Positions 1-10,846 of a stretch of DNA of 64,000 nt are shown piece after piece. Each line of letters opens with the position of its first letter. The first letter of the stretch is position 1. The stretch covers positions 28,434,037-28,498,036 of the forward strand of contig BSYO01000004.1 of NCBI GenBank assembly GCA_033239525.1. The letters are read 5' to 3'. Source of the DNA: Nepenthes gracilis (taxonomy: Eukaryota > Streptophyta > Magnoliopsida > Caryophyllales > Nepenthaceae). A program made the translations under genes and the position numbers. Under the pieces are notes generated by a model. That model was given only the letters and a program-made list of their open reading frames with translations. It was not told the DNA's origin and ran no database searches.

Positions 1-260
1 AGGAAGCACATCATGTATAATATAAAGATACAAAAAGGGAAAAAAAAAGAAAAAAGAAAAAACGCCCCATGTTATACATGGACGCCCAATCTATATTATC
101 TGTAAATATCGTAAAACAAGTTTTTTGCTTGGTTCCTTAGTAGTAACTTAAGGGCACTTGATACTTACTGAGCCAATTTTGTTAGTAAGCAACTGTTTGG
201 GGGCGCATAATATGAGCAGTAGAAACTAAATTACTATAACTGCTTAATTTCGTTCAGCTG
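1..260 (+). other. Upstream/5' leader region of the kinesin gene
   Basis: No coding sequence is visible here. The stretch is AT-rich with an A-rich run near 40-62. A pyrimidine-rich tract ending in CAG at 255-257 sits just before the first ATG at 261, so the leader may contain an intron ending there. I saw no mitosis-specific activator (MSA) element of the kind that drives NACK genes, but the true promoter probably lies to the left of the window. Confidence 0.4.
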
Positions 261-3200
261 ATGATAATTGAGAAGATGATGCCTGGAGAGCCAGCAACAC
301 CATCTTCAAATATTCAGAGGACACCTTCATCCACTCCAGGACCAAAAGTTCGTGAGGAAAAGATACTGGTCACTGTTCGAGTTAGGCCTTTGAGCCCAAG
401 GGAACAAGCAATGTATGATCTCATTGCTTGGGATTTCCCAGATGAGCACACTGTTGCTTTTAGGCATCCAAATGACGAGCGGCCTTCTTCCTCGTTCACC
501 TTTGGTATAATTATAATTTTATATCTCTGCCCTTAATTTGCTCCTTCATTGTTTACTTTTTGGATGGAACAAGGTGGGGAAAGGCACTAATAGGGAGCAA
601 CCCAAAAGCTTTCTATGAAGGGGTTGAACCATTAAACTTGTATGGGAAAGTGAACTGTTTGGTCACTCGGCATGCGTTTATTATCTTTCTTTCCCCTTTC
701 TTTCTTTCCAGCCTTCTGGGTAAATATAGCTCTGTCATTTTGAAATCAAAAAATCAGAGTAAAACTTAATAAATATAAACTTCTCATCTTGTTTTTTTTT
801 TTTTTTTTCTTTCACCAGATAGAGTATTTGGCCCAACTTGCTCAACTCAAAATGTGTATGAAGAAGGGGCTAAGGATGTTGCATTATCTGTTCTTACTGG
901 AATTAATGGTAACTATATGTTAGATTGCATACCTTGTTTTGTTACGTAACCATGATCTCAAGTCATCTATGTTATTTGATTATATATTTGACTTCATCTC
1001 TTGCAGCAACAATTTTTGCTTACGGACAAACTAGCAGTGGTAAGACATTCACAATGAGAGGAATTACTGAAAATGCCATCAAGGATATATATGAACATAT
1101 GAAGAATGTAAGCAAGTTGTTTTTTGCCAATTGGATACTTTTCTCTAGGGTTAAACATGGTTCTTTCTTTCCTATAAAATTAGGTAGAGACCATAGTGGA
1201 AGAGATGTGGGCCTATTACCTATAACCCGAGTGTCAATATAATAATTTTGTAATATTTTATAATATCATATTTCTAAACTTAATATTATGGAATAAGAAT
1301 ATTCTACATAAATTTTTTGCATTTGTTTATTTCCATATATAGTTTGTATCAAACTCCACTTCCATATATAGTTTGTGCTAGGCTCTCCTATAAAAATCCT
1401 TGCTCTTTGTAAGAATACAACATTCAACATATACGTCATTTCTAATATGGTTCCAGGGACATTATTCTGCTCGTTTGGAACCCGTTCTGATTTCCTATTC
1501 TTCTTTCCTATTCTTTAATTCATCTCTGCTCAATTTCGGCCCGTACTCTACTCATTGGTGGAGATATTCTTTTGCTTCGTACTTTGTTCATTATTTTCAA
1601 TCTTGTTACTTTGTGCGCCACCATGGAGTGATCCCATGTACAACAAAAAACGACTACAATAACAAAGTTAGGAGGAAAATTGTCAGATAAAAAAATTAAA
1701 GCCTTCATGAAAAAATGAAAAGAAAGAAAATAGACAGCTCTTTACCTTTGGGTTTTGAAAAAAATAACTTCATCTCTTGTTTGTTGAAAAGACAACTCCA
1801 CGCCTTGATTATTGAAATAGTTGGTTCTCTATATCGGTCGTTGAAATAGATGGCTCTGTGTTTGGTAGTTGAAAAGGACGACTTTTCGTCTTTGGTCATT
1901 GAAAAGGATGACTTTCTATCTCTATCATTGAAATAGACGGCTCCCTATCCTGTCTTTGAAATAGATAGCACTCTGTTCATGACTTGATTTCCAAATTCAA
2001 GTTGGTTTTGACTTTACCTCATTGAGTTTAAGAGGAGATGTCAATATAATAACTTTGTAATATTATGCTTCCAAACTTAATATTGTATAAAAAAAATGTT
2101 CTGCATATATTTTTTTGTATTTATTTACTTCCATGTATAGTTTGTATTAGGCCACACTTCCATATGTCGTTTGTACTAAGCTCCCATATAAATACCTCTA
2201 CTCTTTGTAGGAATACAACATTTAAATATGCACATTATAGTTGACATGGTATCAGAGATATTATTCCACTCATCTGAAGCGTATTCTAATATCCTATTCT
2301 TTTTTCATGTTCTTCAATTCGTCTTTGTTCAAGTTCAGCCCATGCTTTACTCACTAGTGGCAATTCTATTTTTCTTCTGCTCTCTATTTATCATTTTCAA
2401 TCTTGTTACTTTGTGCACCACTGTAGAATAATCTCATATAAGCCAACAACTACACGACAATAGCGACAGCAGTAACATATTAAGTTAGGAGGAAAACTGC
2501 CAGATGAAAAATCAAAGCCTTAATGAATAATTGTAAAGAATGAAAATAGGCGTCTCTTTGCCTTTAGTTGTTGAAAAAGACAACTTCTTGTCTCAATCAT
2601 TGAAATAGACGGCTCTCTGCCTTGTTATTTGAAATAGATGGTTATCTGTTTCAATTATTAAAATTGACGGCTCTCTATTTGGTTGTTGTAATATTTTTAG
2701 TCATTATAATAGACCGCTATCTGCTTTCAGTCGTTGAAAGAGACGAATTCTTGTTTTGATCATTGAAATAGACTACTCTGTGCTTGGTTGTTGTAGTAGA
2801 CGATTTTCTGTTTCAATCGTTAAATTAGATTGATGCTTTCCTTAATTGTTAAAATAGACAGTTCCCTACATTCATGATTTGGTTTTCAAACTCAAGTTGG
2901 TATCAACTTTAACTCATTGAGTTTGAGGGGAGATGTCAATATAATAATACTATAGTATTCTGTAATATTATGTTTCCAAACTTAATATTGCTGAATAAAT
3001 ATTCAGCACATATTCTTTGTATTTATTTACTTCAATATATAATTTGTATTACCCTTACTTTTTGTAAGAATACAACATTTAATATACACATCATTTCAAA
3101 CACTGAGAAACATGCCAAATCTCGTAGTTTGTTCAATTCATAAACAAAAATATGCAGGGAAATTTATAGAAAATATAAAAGTTGTAACATCTATATTTTT

Positions 3201-6200
3201 TTATCTTATCTAATATAAATGCCTTTACAACATTCAATATGCAGATCATTTCTAATACTGAGAAATATTTTGAATTTCGTAGTTTGTAAATCATAGACCA
3301 AAAAATGCAGTGAAATTTACAAAAAATATACTTATTGTCAAAAGTTAAAATATTTATTCTTTCTTATATTGCCTGATATAAAACGTCTTACAGACCCCTC
3401 AAAGGGATTTTGTCCTTAAAATTTCCGCTTTGGAGATCTATAATGAGACTGTGGTTGATCTTTTGAGCCGCAACCCTGGTCCGCTTCGGCTTTTGGATGA
3501 TCCTGAGGTATTTGTTAAGGCTTTGTTATGGCTTGAAAGTACCTTGTGTTGCATTTCAAGGTTAAACAATTTTTTGGTTTCAGAAAGGAACTATAGTGGA
3601 AAAGCTTGTTGAGAAGGTTGTAGATGACAGTCAACATCTGAAGCAATTAATTGGAATCTGTGAAGGTAATAGTCAATCATGCATATCAGAAGATAATTAA
3701 AACATTGTAGATTTTGAGCTGAATGTGTGTTATGAACTTGTTTGTCTATACTATTTTATCAATATCTTACCAAAATTGGTATTTTGTCAGCGTCCTTTCC
3801 TCTATTTTTCGTGCTGGCATCCTAACCATGCATTAAGGGGAAACCATGACCTATTAGTCTGAACAGCAGTAATGAGTGCTTTCAATGACTTTCCTGACAA
3901 AGGGATTTTATCTCTCTTATTTGCCTTCTTTGGGCTTACTCATCGTTTACAACAGATTTCTGGAAGTTAACAGAACTGTATTCATCTGACTTGGCTTCTG
4001 ACCAGATTAAACTTCTCTCATGGTCAATAGAAGTCGGTGATACAGCATATACTGCATGTTTGTCGGTCAACTTTCTTGCGAGCAGTTTGCAATGTTGACT
4101 ACATCATCTAATTTATCATATACCTTTGCAGCTCAAAGGCGAGTAGGGGAAACTGCTCTTAATGATAAAAGCTCAAGATCACACCAGATAATCAGACTGG
4201 TAAGTGTAACCTATAGAATTTTCTGCTAGTTCTAAATTTTGATTTTCCAAGTAGTCTTTTGTTCTTCCTTCACTTGACTGACTTTGTATCTGAACTTAAT
4301 GATTCCATGAATCTTACAAGTTGGGTCTACTGTTTCATCATTCCTTTTTCTCATTCCTAGACCATTGAAAGCCACCTTCAGGAAAATTCAGGGCGTGTGA
4401 AGTCATTTATAGCAACCTTGGTATTCTCATGTCCATTATGCTCTCTACTCTTTGAGAGTTATCATGCAAAATCTTATTTTAATTGGCTACTTCTTTATTC
4501 AGAATCTTGTGGACCTTGCTGGGAGTGAACGTGCCTCTCTAACCAAAGGTGATGGTCTGCGGTTGAAGGAAGGCGGTCATATCAATCGCAGCTTGTTGAC
4601 ACTTACCCAAGTTATCCGGAAACTAAGGTCAGCTGTAGTTAAGCTTTGGAGACCACAAAATAAATTTTGTTCATTAAGATCTTCTAAATCCTATATGATC
4701 CTATATGGCATGTCAAACACTATCTATATTTTTAAAGGCAATTAAAGTAGATTGATTTCTGCCAACTATTACAGTAGAACAAAATTTTGTTTGCATTGTA
4801 TCTAAACTGGAATCTACGGAAATTTATCATTGTTGTTTAAATATCATAGGCATTGTGGGAAATCGCCATACTTAATGTGGCAAGCACTAGGCTGTGATGT
4901 TATTGTTTGTTATCAAATACATTTGCATCTTTTGGTCCAATTTATTTCAATGGTTTAAGGCAATCTACTTATAATTTGATGCTGCATATGGAAAATAGTG
5001 CTAGAAGCCTAGGATTCTTTGACTAGCCCATTACATTCTTTTTTATTAATTCTTCTCTTTTACCTTGCAGTGGTGGAAAGAGAAGTAGCCATATACCATA
5101 CAGAGAATCAAAGCTTACTAGAATTTTACAGCATTCGCTGGGAGGAAATGCCCGTACTGCGATTATATGTACCTTAAGTCCGGCTTTAAGTCACGTTGAA
5201 CAATCACGCAACTCTCTGTCATTTGCAACTAGTGCAAAGGAAGTTACCAACACTGCTAGAGTCAATGTGGTAAGAAACGATAACACTAACATGCTATAGA
5301 AGGCAATTTCCTTTCATGCTATTGTCAGGTTTTGCAGTTAACCTCATGCACGTTGGTTGCCTGTAGTGGTCATGCATCACTCTTTCTGTACGTGTCCGAC
5401 ATATCACTGTCTTATCTGCAAGAGATCTTCTTTTGTCAGGTTGTTTCAGATGAGCAGTTAGTGAAGCATTTGCAAAAGGAAGTTGCTAGACTAGAAGCAG
5501 AGCTGCGAAGTCCAGAACCTTCTTCTTCTTCTTCTTCTTCATGTTTAAGAGCTTTGTTAATGGAGAAAGACCTGAAAATTAAGCGGGTATGAATGGGGCT
5601 GTAAATATAGATGGATTTTCATTTCAGAAAAGAGAAGAAGATAAGCACAAAAATAGCAAGTTCAAGAATGAACTACGAATTTCTTTCTTACTGTGTATCT
5701 AGGTGCTAATTTGACATTATACATTTCAGATGGAGATTGAAATGAGAGAGCTGAAGCGCCAGAGAGACCTTGCCCAATCTCATCTTGAATTAGAAAGAAA
5801 ATCTCATAAGGAGCAGAAGGTAAAAGATCAATGTTATTGTCTCCTATTCCATTGATTACTCTTGTTTTCTGCTTATCATTCTTTATCTGTCCAGGGGTCA
5901 GAGCAGTCTGGTCCATCTCATCAAGTTAAAAAATGTCTTGCATTTCCACCTGCAAACACCTTGGTTGGTACTCCAGAAACATGGGCAAGAAACAATACTG
6001 GGAGGAAGGCAACACTGAGGCAGTCAATTACTTCCACGGACCCATACATGCTCATGCAGGAGATTCGGAAGCTTGAAATACTGCAAAGGCAGCTTGGTGA
6101 AGAAGCAAATCAAGCTCTTGATGTTCTTCACAAGGAGATTTCTTCTGACAGACTGGGGACTCAGGATGCCGTGGAAACTATTGCAAAGTTGCTGTCAGAG

Positions 6201-9175
6201 ATAAAAGGCATGCAAGTATTTAATTCAATTCCTGAAGAAGTTGTCGTTAGAGATAAAGCTGACTTGAAGGAAGAAATTGTACGACTAAATTCTCAGGGAT
6301 CCACCATAGAATCTTTAGAAAAGAAACTTGACAATGTCCAGAGTACTATAAACAAGCTTGCTTGCTCCTTTACGACTAGTGAGGACACGTCAAATTCAAA
6401 GTCCCAATCAAAGAAGAAGAAGATGATTCCTTTTAGCCTCAGCAACAGCCACAGCGTGCCAAATTTTATACGAGCCCCATGTTCTCCTCTTTCTTCTTCG
6501 AGGAAGGTGATGGACGAGATTGTCAACAAGATTGCAGACGACAATAATGTAGTATCCTGTGATGATAACTTAACTGCCTCATCCAAAACAACCCCATTGA
6601 AGGGTGGAGAAGATTGTAGCTCTCTTTCGTTGAAGGAGAATACTCCTGTCTCTAGAAAGTCTAACCCAATCAATGTAAAGAAAATGCAGAAGATGTTCAA
6701 GAATGCAGCTGAGGAAAATATACGAAGTATTAGAGCTTATGTGACTGAGTTAAAGGAACGGGTTGCCAAGCTTCAATATCAAAAACAGCTTCTAGTTTGC
6801 CAGGTGATGGTCCATTCTGGTTCATTGACTTCACCTTATTCTTGTCTTATTTTTTATTTTTAGTTTATTTTTTTTGGGGGAGGGGGGAGGTGTTGGATTA
6901 GATGTGATTGTGAAATTAAAGTTTCACTGTTTTACGTAATCCTCTAGATCATCATGGGCTAGAAATATAAATTTACTGATTTGGCACAGCAAAGGTAACA
7001 TTGTTGTATTGTGACCTAAAGGTCACTAATTCAATCCACATAAAGAGTATATCTGCAATAATGTAAAGTAAAACTATGCATACTAATCCTTTTCAGACCC
7101 TATGATATTGGAGCCTATGCACTTGGCACATTGATTTTCTGTTTGGCACAACCAGCTATTTTGAGAGATTATCTTATTGATTTTCCTTCAGCAAGTGTCC
7201 TTTTGCTTGTCTGTGGTAAACTTATTTCAATTGTGAAAATATTTCTTTCTTCTGATTTCACATTTGCCCTTAGAGTCAATATAATGCACTGGCTTTCTAT
7301 CTATTTTGTCTCTCTATACTAAAGTATATGCTATCCCTACTGCCAGGGTGCCTATTTTTTAATTGGTGCATGCGGTTTTATATTATGTTTCCATTAATTA
7401 ATCATACAAACTTTATTGTTGCCTTCTCAATGAAGGTTCACAGCGGGAAATAGTTTCTAAGACATGCTTTCATTCTGTAGAGGGAGATTTTATTAATATA
7501 GGCTTTTCTTGAATCAGAAATGGCTATCTTTTTTGGTTGACCAATATCAGTTCTGAGTTTACCAAAAACTGTCTTTAGTGATTTGCAGTTCTTGACTTGT
7601 TGATTGTTCTGTCCAAGTTTTTTTACTTTAATTGGTGATGGCAGATGCTCCATTATTTACCACTGGCCTCTGTTCAATGTGTCTTTTGTTCAAACTCTCA
7701 TTAATGTAGAGTGATACTTTAGGGATGCCCCAGAATGATTCAATTGCTAAATTGTGTTGGCACTGATATTCTGTCAGCATTTCCATCTTTGGAAAGCTCC
7801 TTCAGTCTTTGCCTGAACATTGTCCTTTTTCTATTTTCGTTTGTGGTACTAGGTGCTGGAATTGGAAGCAAATGAGGGTACCAACATTGAACCAGATCCA
7901 GTTGATCAATCTCCCTTATCATGGCATTCAATTTTTGAGGATCAAAGGAAGCAAATTATCATGTTATGGCATTTATGCCATGTCTCACTTGTCCACCGTA
8001 CACAATTCTATTTGTTATTCAGAGGAGATCCTGCTGATCAGATATACATGGAAGTGGAGATTAGAAGATTGACATGGTTGGAGCAACACTTATCAGAACT
8101 TGGCAATGCCAGCCCAGCGCTCCTAGGAGATGACCCAGCTAGTTATGTTTCATCAAGGTATTATGGTTGCTTTCCACTAGTGAATTTTGGTTCCTAGTTT
8201 TCTAGTTATGTTTCATCAAGGTATTATGGTTGCTTTCCACTAGTGAATTTTGGTTCCTAGTTTTCTAATTTGGTTTGTGATTATGCATGCTTTGTGATCA
8301 AAATATACCTTTAGAACAAAAAGAAATATATTATAAGACAATTATTTGACATGCTATATTTTATGGACTAGAATATCGCGCAATCAAACAACTACCTGTA
8401 CAAAAATTAAGTGTTGTGGAGATGAGAATGCCAAAATGAGTGAAGTAAGTTCATAGATAAAATAAGAAGTAATGACATTTTTAAATGTTTGAAAATTGCA
8501 ATATAGAATATATGATGAGGGGAAGGGCGTTAAAATGATCGTGACACTAAAAACTTAACCCAAAGAAGTACCTGTGAGGAAATATAAGTTAGTTGTAGTT
8601 TTAGGAAAGGAAAGAAGGGGTATAACTAGTAAAACTTGAAGTGATATAATAAAAAATGATGTAAAATTACGCATACTCTTGAATAATATTGCACTAAAAT
8701 ATGTAAAATGGAGAAAACAGATTCTTATACCCGACCCTATTTTGTGGAATATAAAGATTTGCTGTTGTTGTTTTCTTATCTGGTGTGTTCAGCCCGAATT
8801 GCGGGGAATCTAGTGCTGTTTATGATGGCTGGTTGTGCTTGCAGTGTCAAGGCTCTTAAGGAGGAAAGGGAATTTTTAGCCAAGAGGGTGAGTTCAAAAT
8901 TGACATCGGAGGAGAGGGAAATGCTTTATATCAAATGGGAAATCCCACCAGAAGGGAAACAGAAGAGAAGGCTGCAATTGGTGAACAAGTTGTGGAATGA
9001 CCCACACTGCATGCAACACGTGAAAGAGAGCGCTGAGATTGTTGCAAAGCTTGTCGGCTTTTGTGAATCGGGTGAACATGTTAGAAAGGAGATGTTTGAG
9101 CTCAACTTCAGATCTCCTGCTGACAAAAAGACTTGGATGGGGTGGAATCTCATATCGAACCTCTTGCATCTGTAA
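261..9175 (+). CDS. TES: Kinesin-7, NACK2/TETRASPORE type (14 exons, 954 aa)
   Basis: Plus-end microtubule motor of plant cytokinesis. In the family it binds an NPK1-type MAPKKK through its C-terminal half and promotes outward growth of the cell plate; TES acts in male meiotic cytokinesis. Exons: 261-504, 819-908, 1007-1107, 3394-3507, 3584-3665, 4132-4199, 4361-4420, 4503-4627, 5071-5269, 5440-5586, 5730-5819, 5895-6803, 7853-8157, 8845-9175. They sum to 2865 nt, and every junction keeps phase. Motor domain about 32-365: P-loop GQTSSGKT at 118-125, switch I NDKSSRSH at 221-228, switch II DLAGSE at 257-262. A neck and coiled coils follow. The conserved NACK C-terminal domain, about 760-950, ends in NLLHL. 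It resembles TES more than NACK1/HINKEL (for example YDLIAW and LRLLDDPE), and the length is close to Arabidopsis TES (about 938 aa). In-frame ATGs at 276 and 279 are alternative starts; 279 fits family N-termini best. Intron 3 is swollen by a retroelement. Confidence 0.93.
1232..1447 (+). repeat. LTR 1 of the TRIM-like element
   Basis: Starts TGTCAATATAATAATTTTG and ends just before the decayed primer site at 1448. It contains a TATA-like stretch (CCTATAAAAAT near 1387) and the ATACAACATT end block shared with LTR 2 and LTR 3. The expected terminal CA is mutated to TA. Confidence 0.75.
1740..2880 (+). repeat. Degenerate ~36-bp tandem motif inside the TRIM element
   Basis: In both internal segments (about 1740-1985 and 2550-2875) a unit of roughly 36 bp recurs around the core TTGAAATAGACGGCTCT, with many substitutions. 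Copies are clearest near 1815, 1850, 1925, 2600 and 2765. LTR 2 lies between the two arrays. No open frame runs through them. Confidence 0.6.
2039..2246 (+). repeat. LTR 2 (shared middle LTR)
   Basis: Starts TGTCAATATAATAACTTTG, ends TTGACA at 2246, and is directly followed by the best-preserved primer binding site at 2247-2257. A TATA-like CATATAAATA lies near 2185. It serves as the 3' LTR of the left unit and the 5' LTR of the right unit. Confidence 0.78.
2934..3102 (+). repeat. LTR 3, internally deleted
   Basis: Starts TGTCAATATAATAATAC and ends TTTCAAACA. It lacks the roughly 40-bp segment holding the TATA-like region that LTRs 1 and 2 have, so it is shorter (169 bp against 208-216). Confidence 0.7.
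3071..3390 (+). repeat. 165-bp tandem duplication next to kinesin exon 4
   Basis: The segment from 3071 (TACAACATTT, the end of LTR 3) to 3235 is repeated in diverged form from 3236 (TACAACATTC) almost to the acceptor at 3393. Shared blocks include ACTGAGAAA, CGTAGTTTGT and the GCAG.GAAATTTA run. The second copy carries an LTR end plus the CTGAG target site, so the duplication is younger than the insertion. Confidence 0.65.
8139..8267 (+). repeat. 63-bp tandem duplication spanning the exon 13 splice donor
   Basis: Sequence from 8139 (CTAGTTATGTTTCATCAAGG) recurs at 8202 with a 63-bp period and appears identical through 8266. The unit contains the last 19 nt of exon 13 and its GT donor at 8158. 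A second identical donor therefore exists at 8221. An in-frame TAG lies between them. Confidence 0.85.
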
Positions 9176-9860
9176 GCAAACTATTCTTTTCCATTCATTC
9201 TTCTTCCTTCATTTTTTTTGAGTATCTTTGTTGTTTCTGTAAGCAAAGCAAGCTGCTGCCACTTCAAGAATTGCTTGGTTGCCAATTGTTTTGTTGCATT
9301 TATGTTTTGGTCATTATATATAGTTCCTTGTTTTTCCCCTCTCCCTATCTTTTCCCTCATGATCTCCCCCCTTCCGTTTTCTGACTGGATATGTAGTTGT
9401 TCTTGTTAAGGGAAACCAAGAACAAATTAAGAAGAGAATGCTGGTTTCTACCCTTAAATATCTAGCGTTGAAGACTGAAGGGTGTCTGTTGTATTGTTGT
9501 GTAATTGTAAGTTGAATGCTCCGTTATATTCTACCCTAGCATTAATGAAAAGGATATAAACGAGGGAAAGAAGAAATAAAATTATTATTTTTTAGTTGAG
9601 AGAGGAGATTGTAATGGCAACATTTTGGTAGGTTGTGATAATTTTAACTGTTGGCTGATAATAAGTTTGATGTGGGTTACGCTTCATGCAGACATGTCAT
9701 GATGACAGGTAATATTCATAATATAATTTAATTGTATAAAGATATATGGGTAGAGAATTTGTTTAGGATGATTTGGAAATTTGTAAAAAATAAGGAAAAA
9801 TAGAGGAAATATATAATTTACTCTAAAATGTTGACTGTTTTCAAATATATGTCTATAGAG
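9176..9860 (+). other. Kinesin 3' UTR and intergenic DNA
   Basis: Follows the TAA at 9173-9175. It is T-rich at first, with an AATAAA at about 9575 that could serve as a polyadenylation signal. No open frame with family similarity was seen. It ends at the AATAT target site of the copia insertion. Confidence 0.5.
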
Positions 9861-9865
9861 AATAT

Positions 9866-10749
9866 TGTTGGCGCAGAATGGGTGGATGGACGACTATGCA
9901 CAGAATCACACACAGGCACACAATAAAGTGAAGGTAGAAGAAGAAATTTAGAACACGCAAGATTTTACGTGAAAAACTCTTTTCAACCAAGGGAAAAACC
10001 ACGAGATATTAAGTCCATGAATAAATCACTAAATATGAGATCTTGGTTACACAAACCATATGAGGAAAAAATGAAGAACAGAGCACGAACAACACTTTTT
10101 GTGTTTTTCTCTCATAGTTCTCTTTTCTTCCTCTCTTCCTCTCCTCTGTCTCATACAAAAGCTTCATGCACACCACCCTACTTTACACAAGTATAATATA
10201 TATATATATATATACATTCAGCAAAATGGGCAGCCACCAACTCAGCATGGTGGCTGCGTGCACAGTTTCCAAGATTTGAAAAGGTGGCGCATGCTCTGTC
10301 CCGCAGCAAGCGGCGTATGCATGCCTTGCAAGTCGACTTGTTGTCTTCCCAAGAATGACTTCTTATAACTATCCAATCAAGAAAGTCAATAGCTCGCCTT
10401 TTGAAGATGATAGTTGATCAGCATTTCTATTCTTAGCCGGTCAATGCCCCGTTGACCGTCTTCTTTACTTGGCCGATCAATGCTTCATGTTGACCGCTCG
10501 GACGTCCTTCAGTAGATCTGCATGTCATCAGCCGGTCAATATCATGTTGATCGGAACACATAATTTGCTGGTCAATAAAGTTGACCGGAATTTCTGTCCG
10601 TCCAAAACTTTCGGTCAACAAAATTGAACGGAATTCATTGTGCACAGTCCACGGACATTCAGCACACAAGTCCTCGTATTCTGTCCGAGTTCTTCAGCCA
10701 TTAGGACTTCCATACGAAAGTGACTTCCATACGAAAGTGACTTCTAACA
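9866..10749 (-). repeat. Copia 3' LTR (left copy)
   Basis: On the + strand it begins TGTTGGCGCAG and ends CTTCTAACA, so on the minus strand it runs TG...CA. It holds a TA microsatellite near 10196-10215 and a cluster of W-box cores at 10439-10618. A 17-bp tandem duplication (GTGACTTCCATACGAAA type) near 10707-10742 partly explains why it is longer than the right copy. It has diverged from that copy at many positions. Confidence 0.9.
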
Positions 10750-10846
10750 AACTTTTCCTCACGACCGTGAAAAATTAGAATCCATCAGCCCAACCAAACT
10801 GCAGCAAGCTTTATTCTTACCCTTTGGTAGAATTTTGGTTAACATA

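Larger units (their letters stand above)
1232..3102 (+). mobile_element. TRIM-like non-autonomous LTR element with three LTRs
   Basis: Three direct repeats begin TGTCAATATAATA at 1232, 2039 and 2934. The first two are followed by primer-binding-site sequence: TGGTATCAGAG at 2247-2257 and a decayed version at 1448. LTRs 2 and 3 are preceded by a purine-rich tract (AGGAGA, GAGGGGAGA). The two internal segments (1448-2038 and 2247-2933) are homologous and non-coding. Flanks are CCGAG (1227-1231) and CTGAG (3103-3107), a target-site duplication differing by one C-to-T change. The tRNA-Met-type primer site suggests mobilisation by a Ty1/copia partner. The tandem two-unit, three-LTR form suggests unequal recombination between LTRs. 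Confidence 0.8.
1108..3393 (+). other. Kinesin intron 3, enlarged by a miniature retroelement
   Basis: The GT donor follows codons for K-N at 1107. The acceptor CAG at 3391-3393 precedes the TPQRDF exon. Most other introns of this gene are below 700 bp, so the 2286 bp here are explained by the three-LTR element at 1232-3102 and a tandem duplication at 3071-3390. No coding capacity was recognised. Confidence 0.85.

Noticed and set aside
5332..5439. Open frame upstream of kinesin exon 10
   Set aside because: The conserved sequence starts at 5440 after a CAG acceptor. The upstream codons are intronic and do not match the family.
6293..6700. 135-codon minus-strand frame opposite kinesin exon 12
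   Set aside because: A shadow of a strongly supported coding exon; no family similarity.
8158..8197. Exon 13 of the kinesin reading on to a stop as a truncated gene
   Set aside because: The donor at 8158 and exon 14 restore the conserved C-terminus and total phase. The read-through is kept only as a possible alternative transcript.
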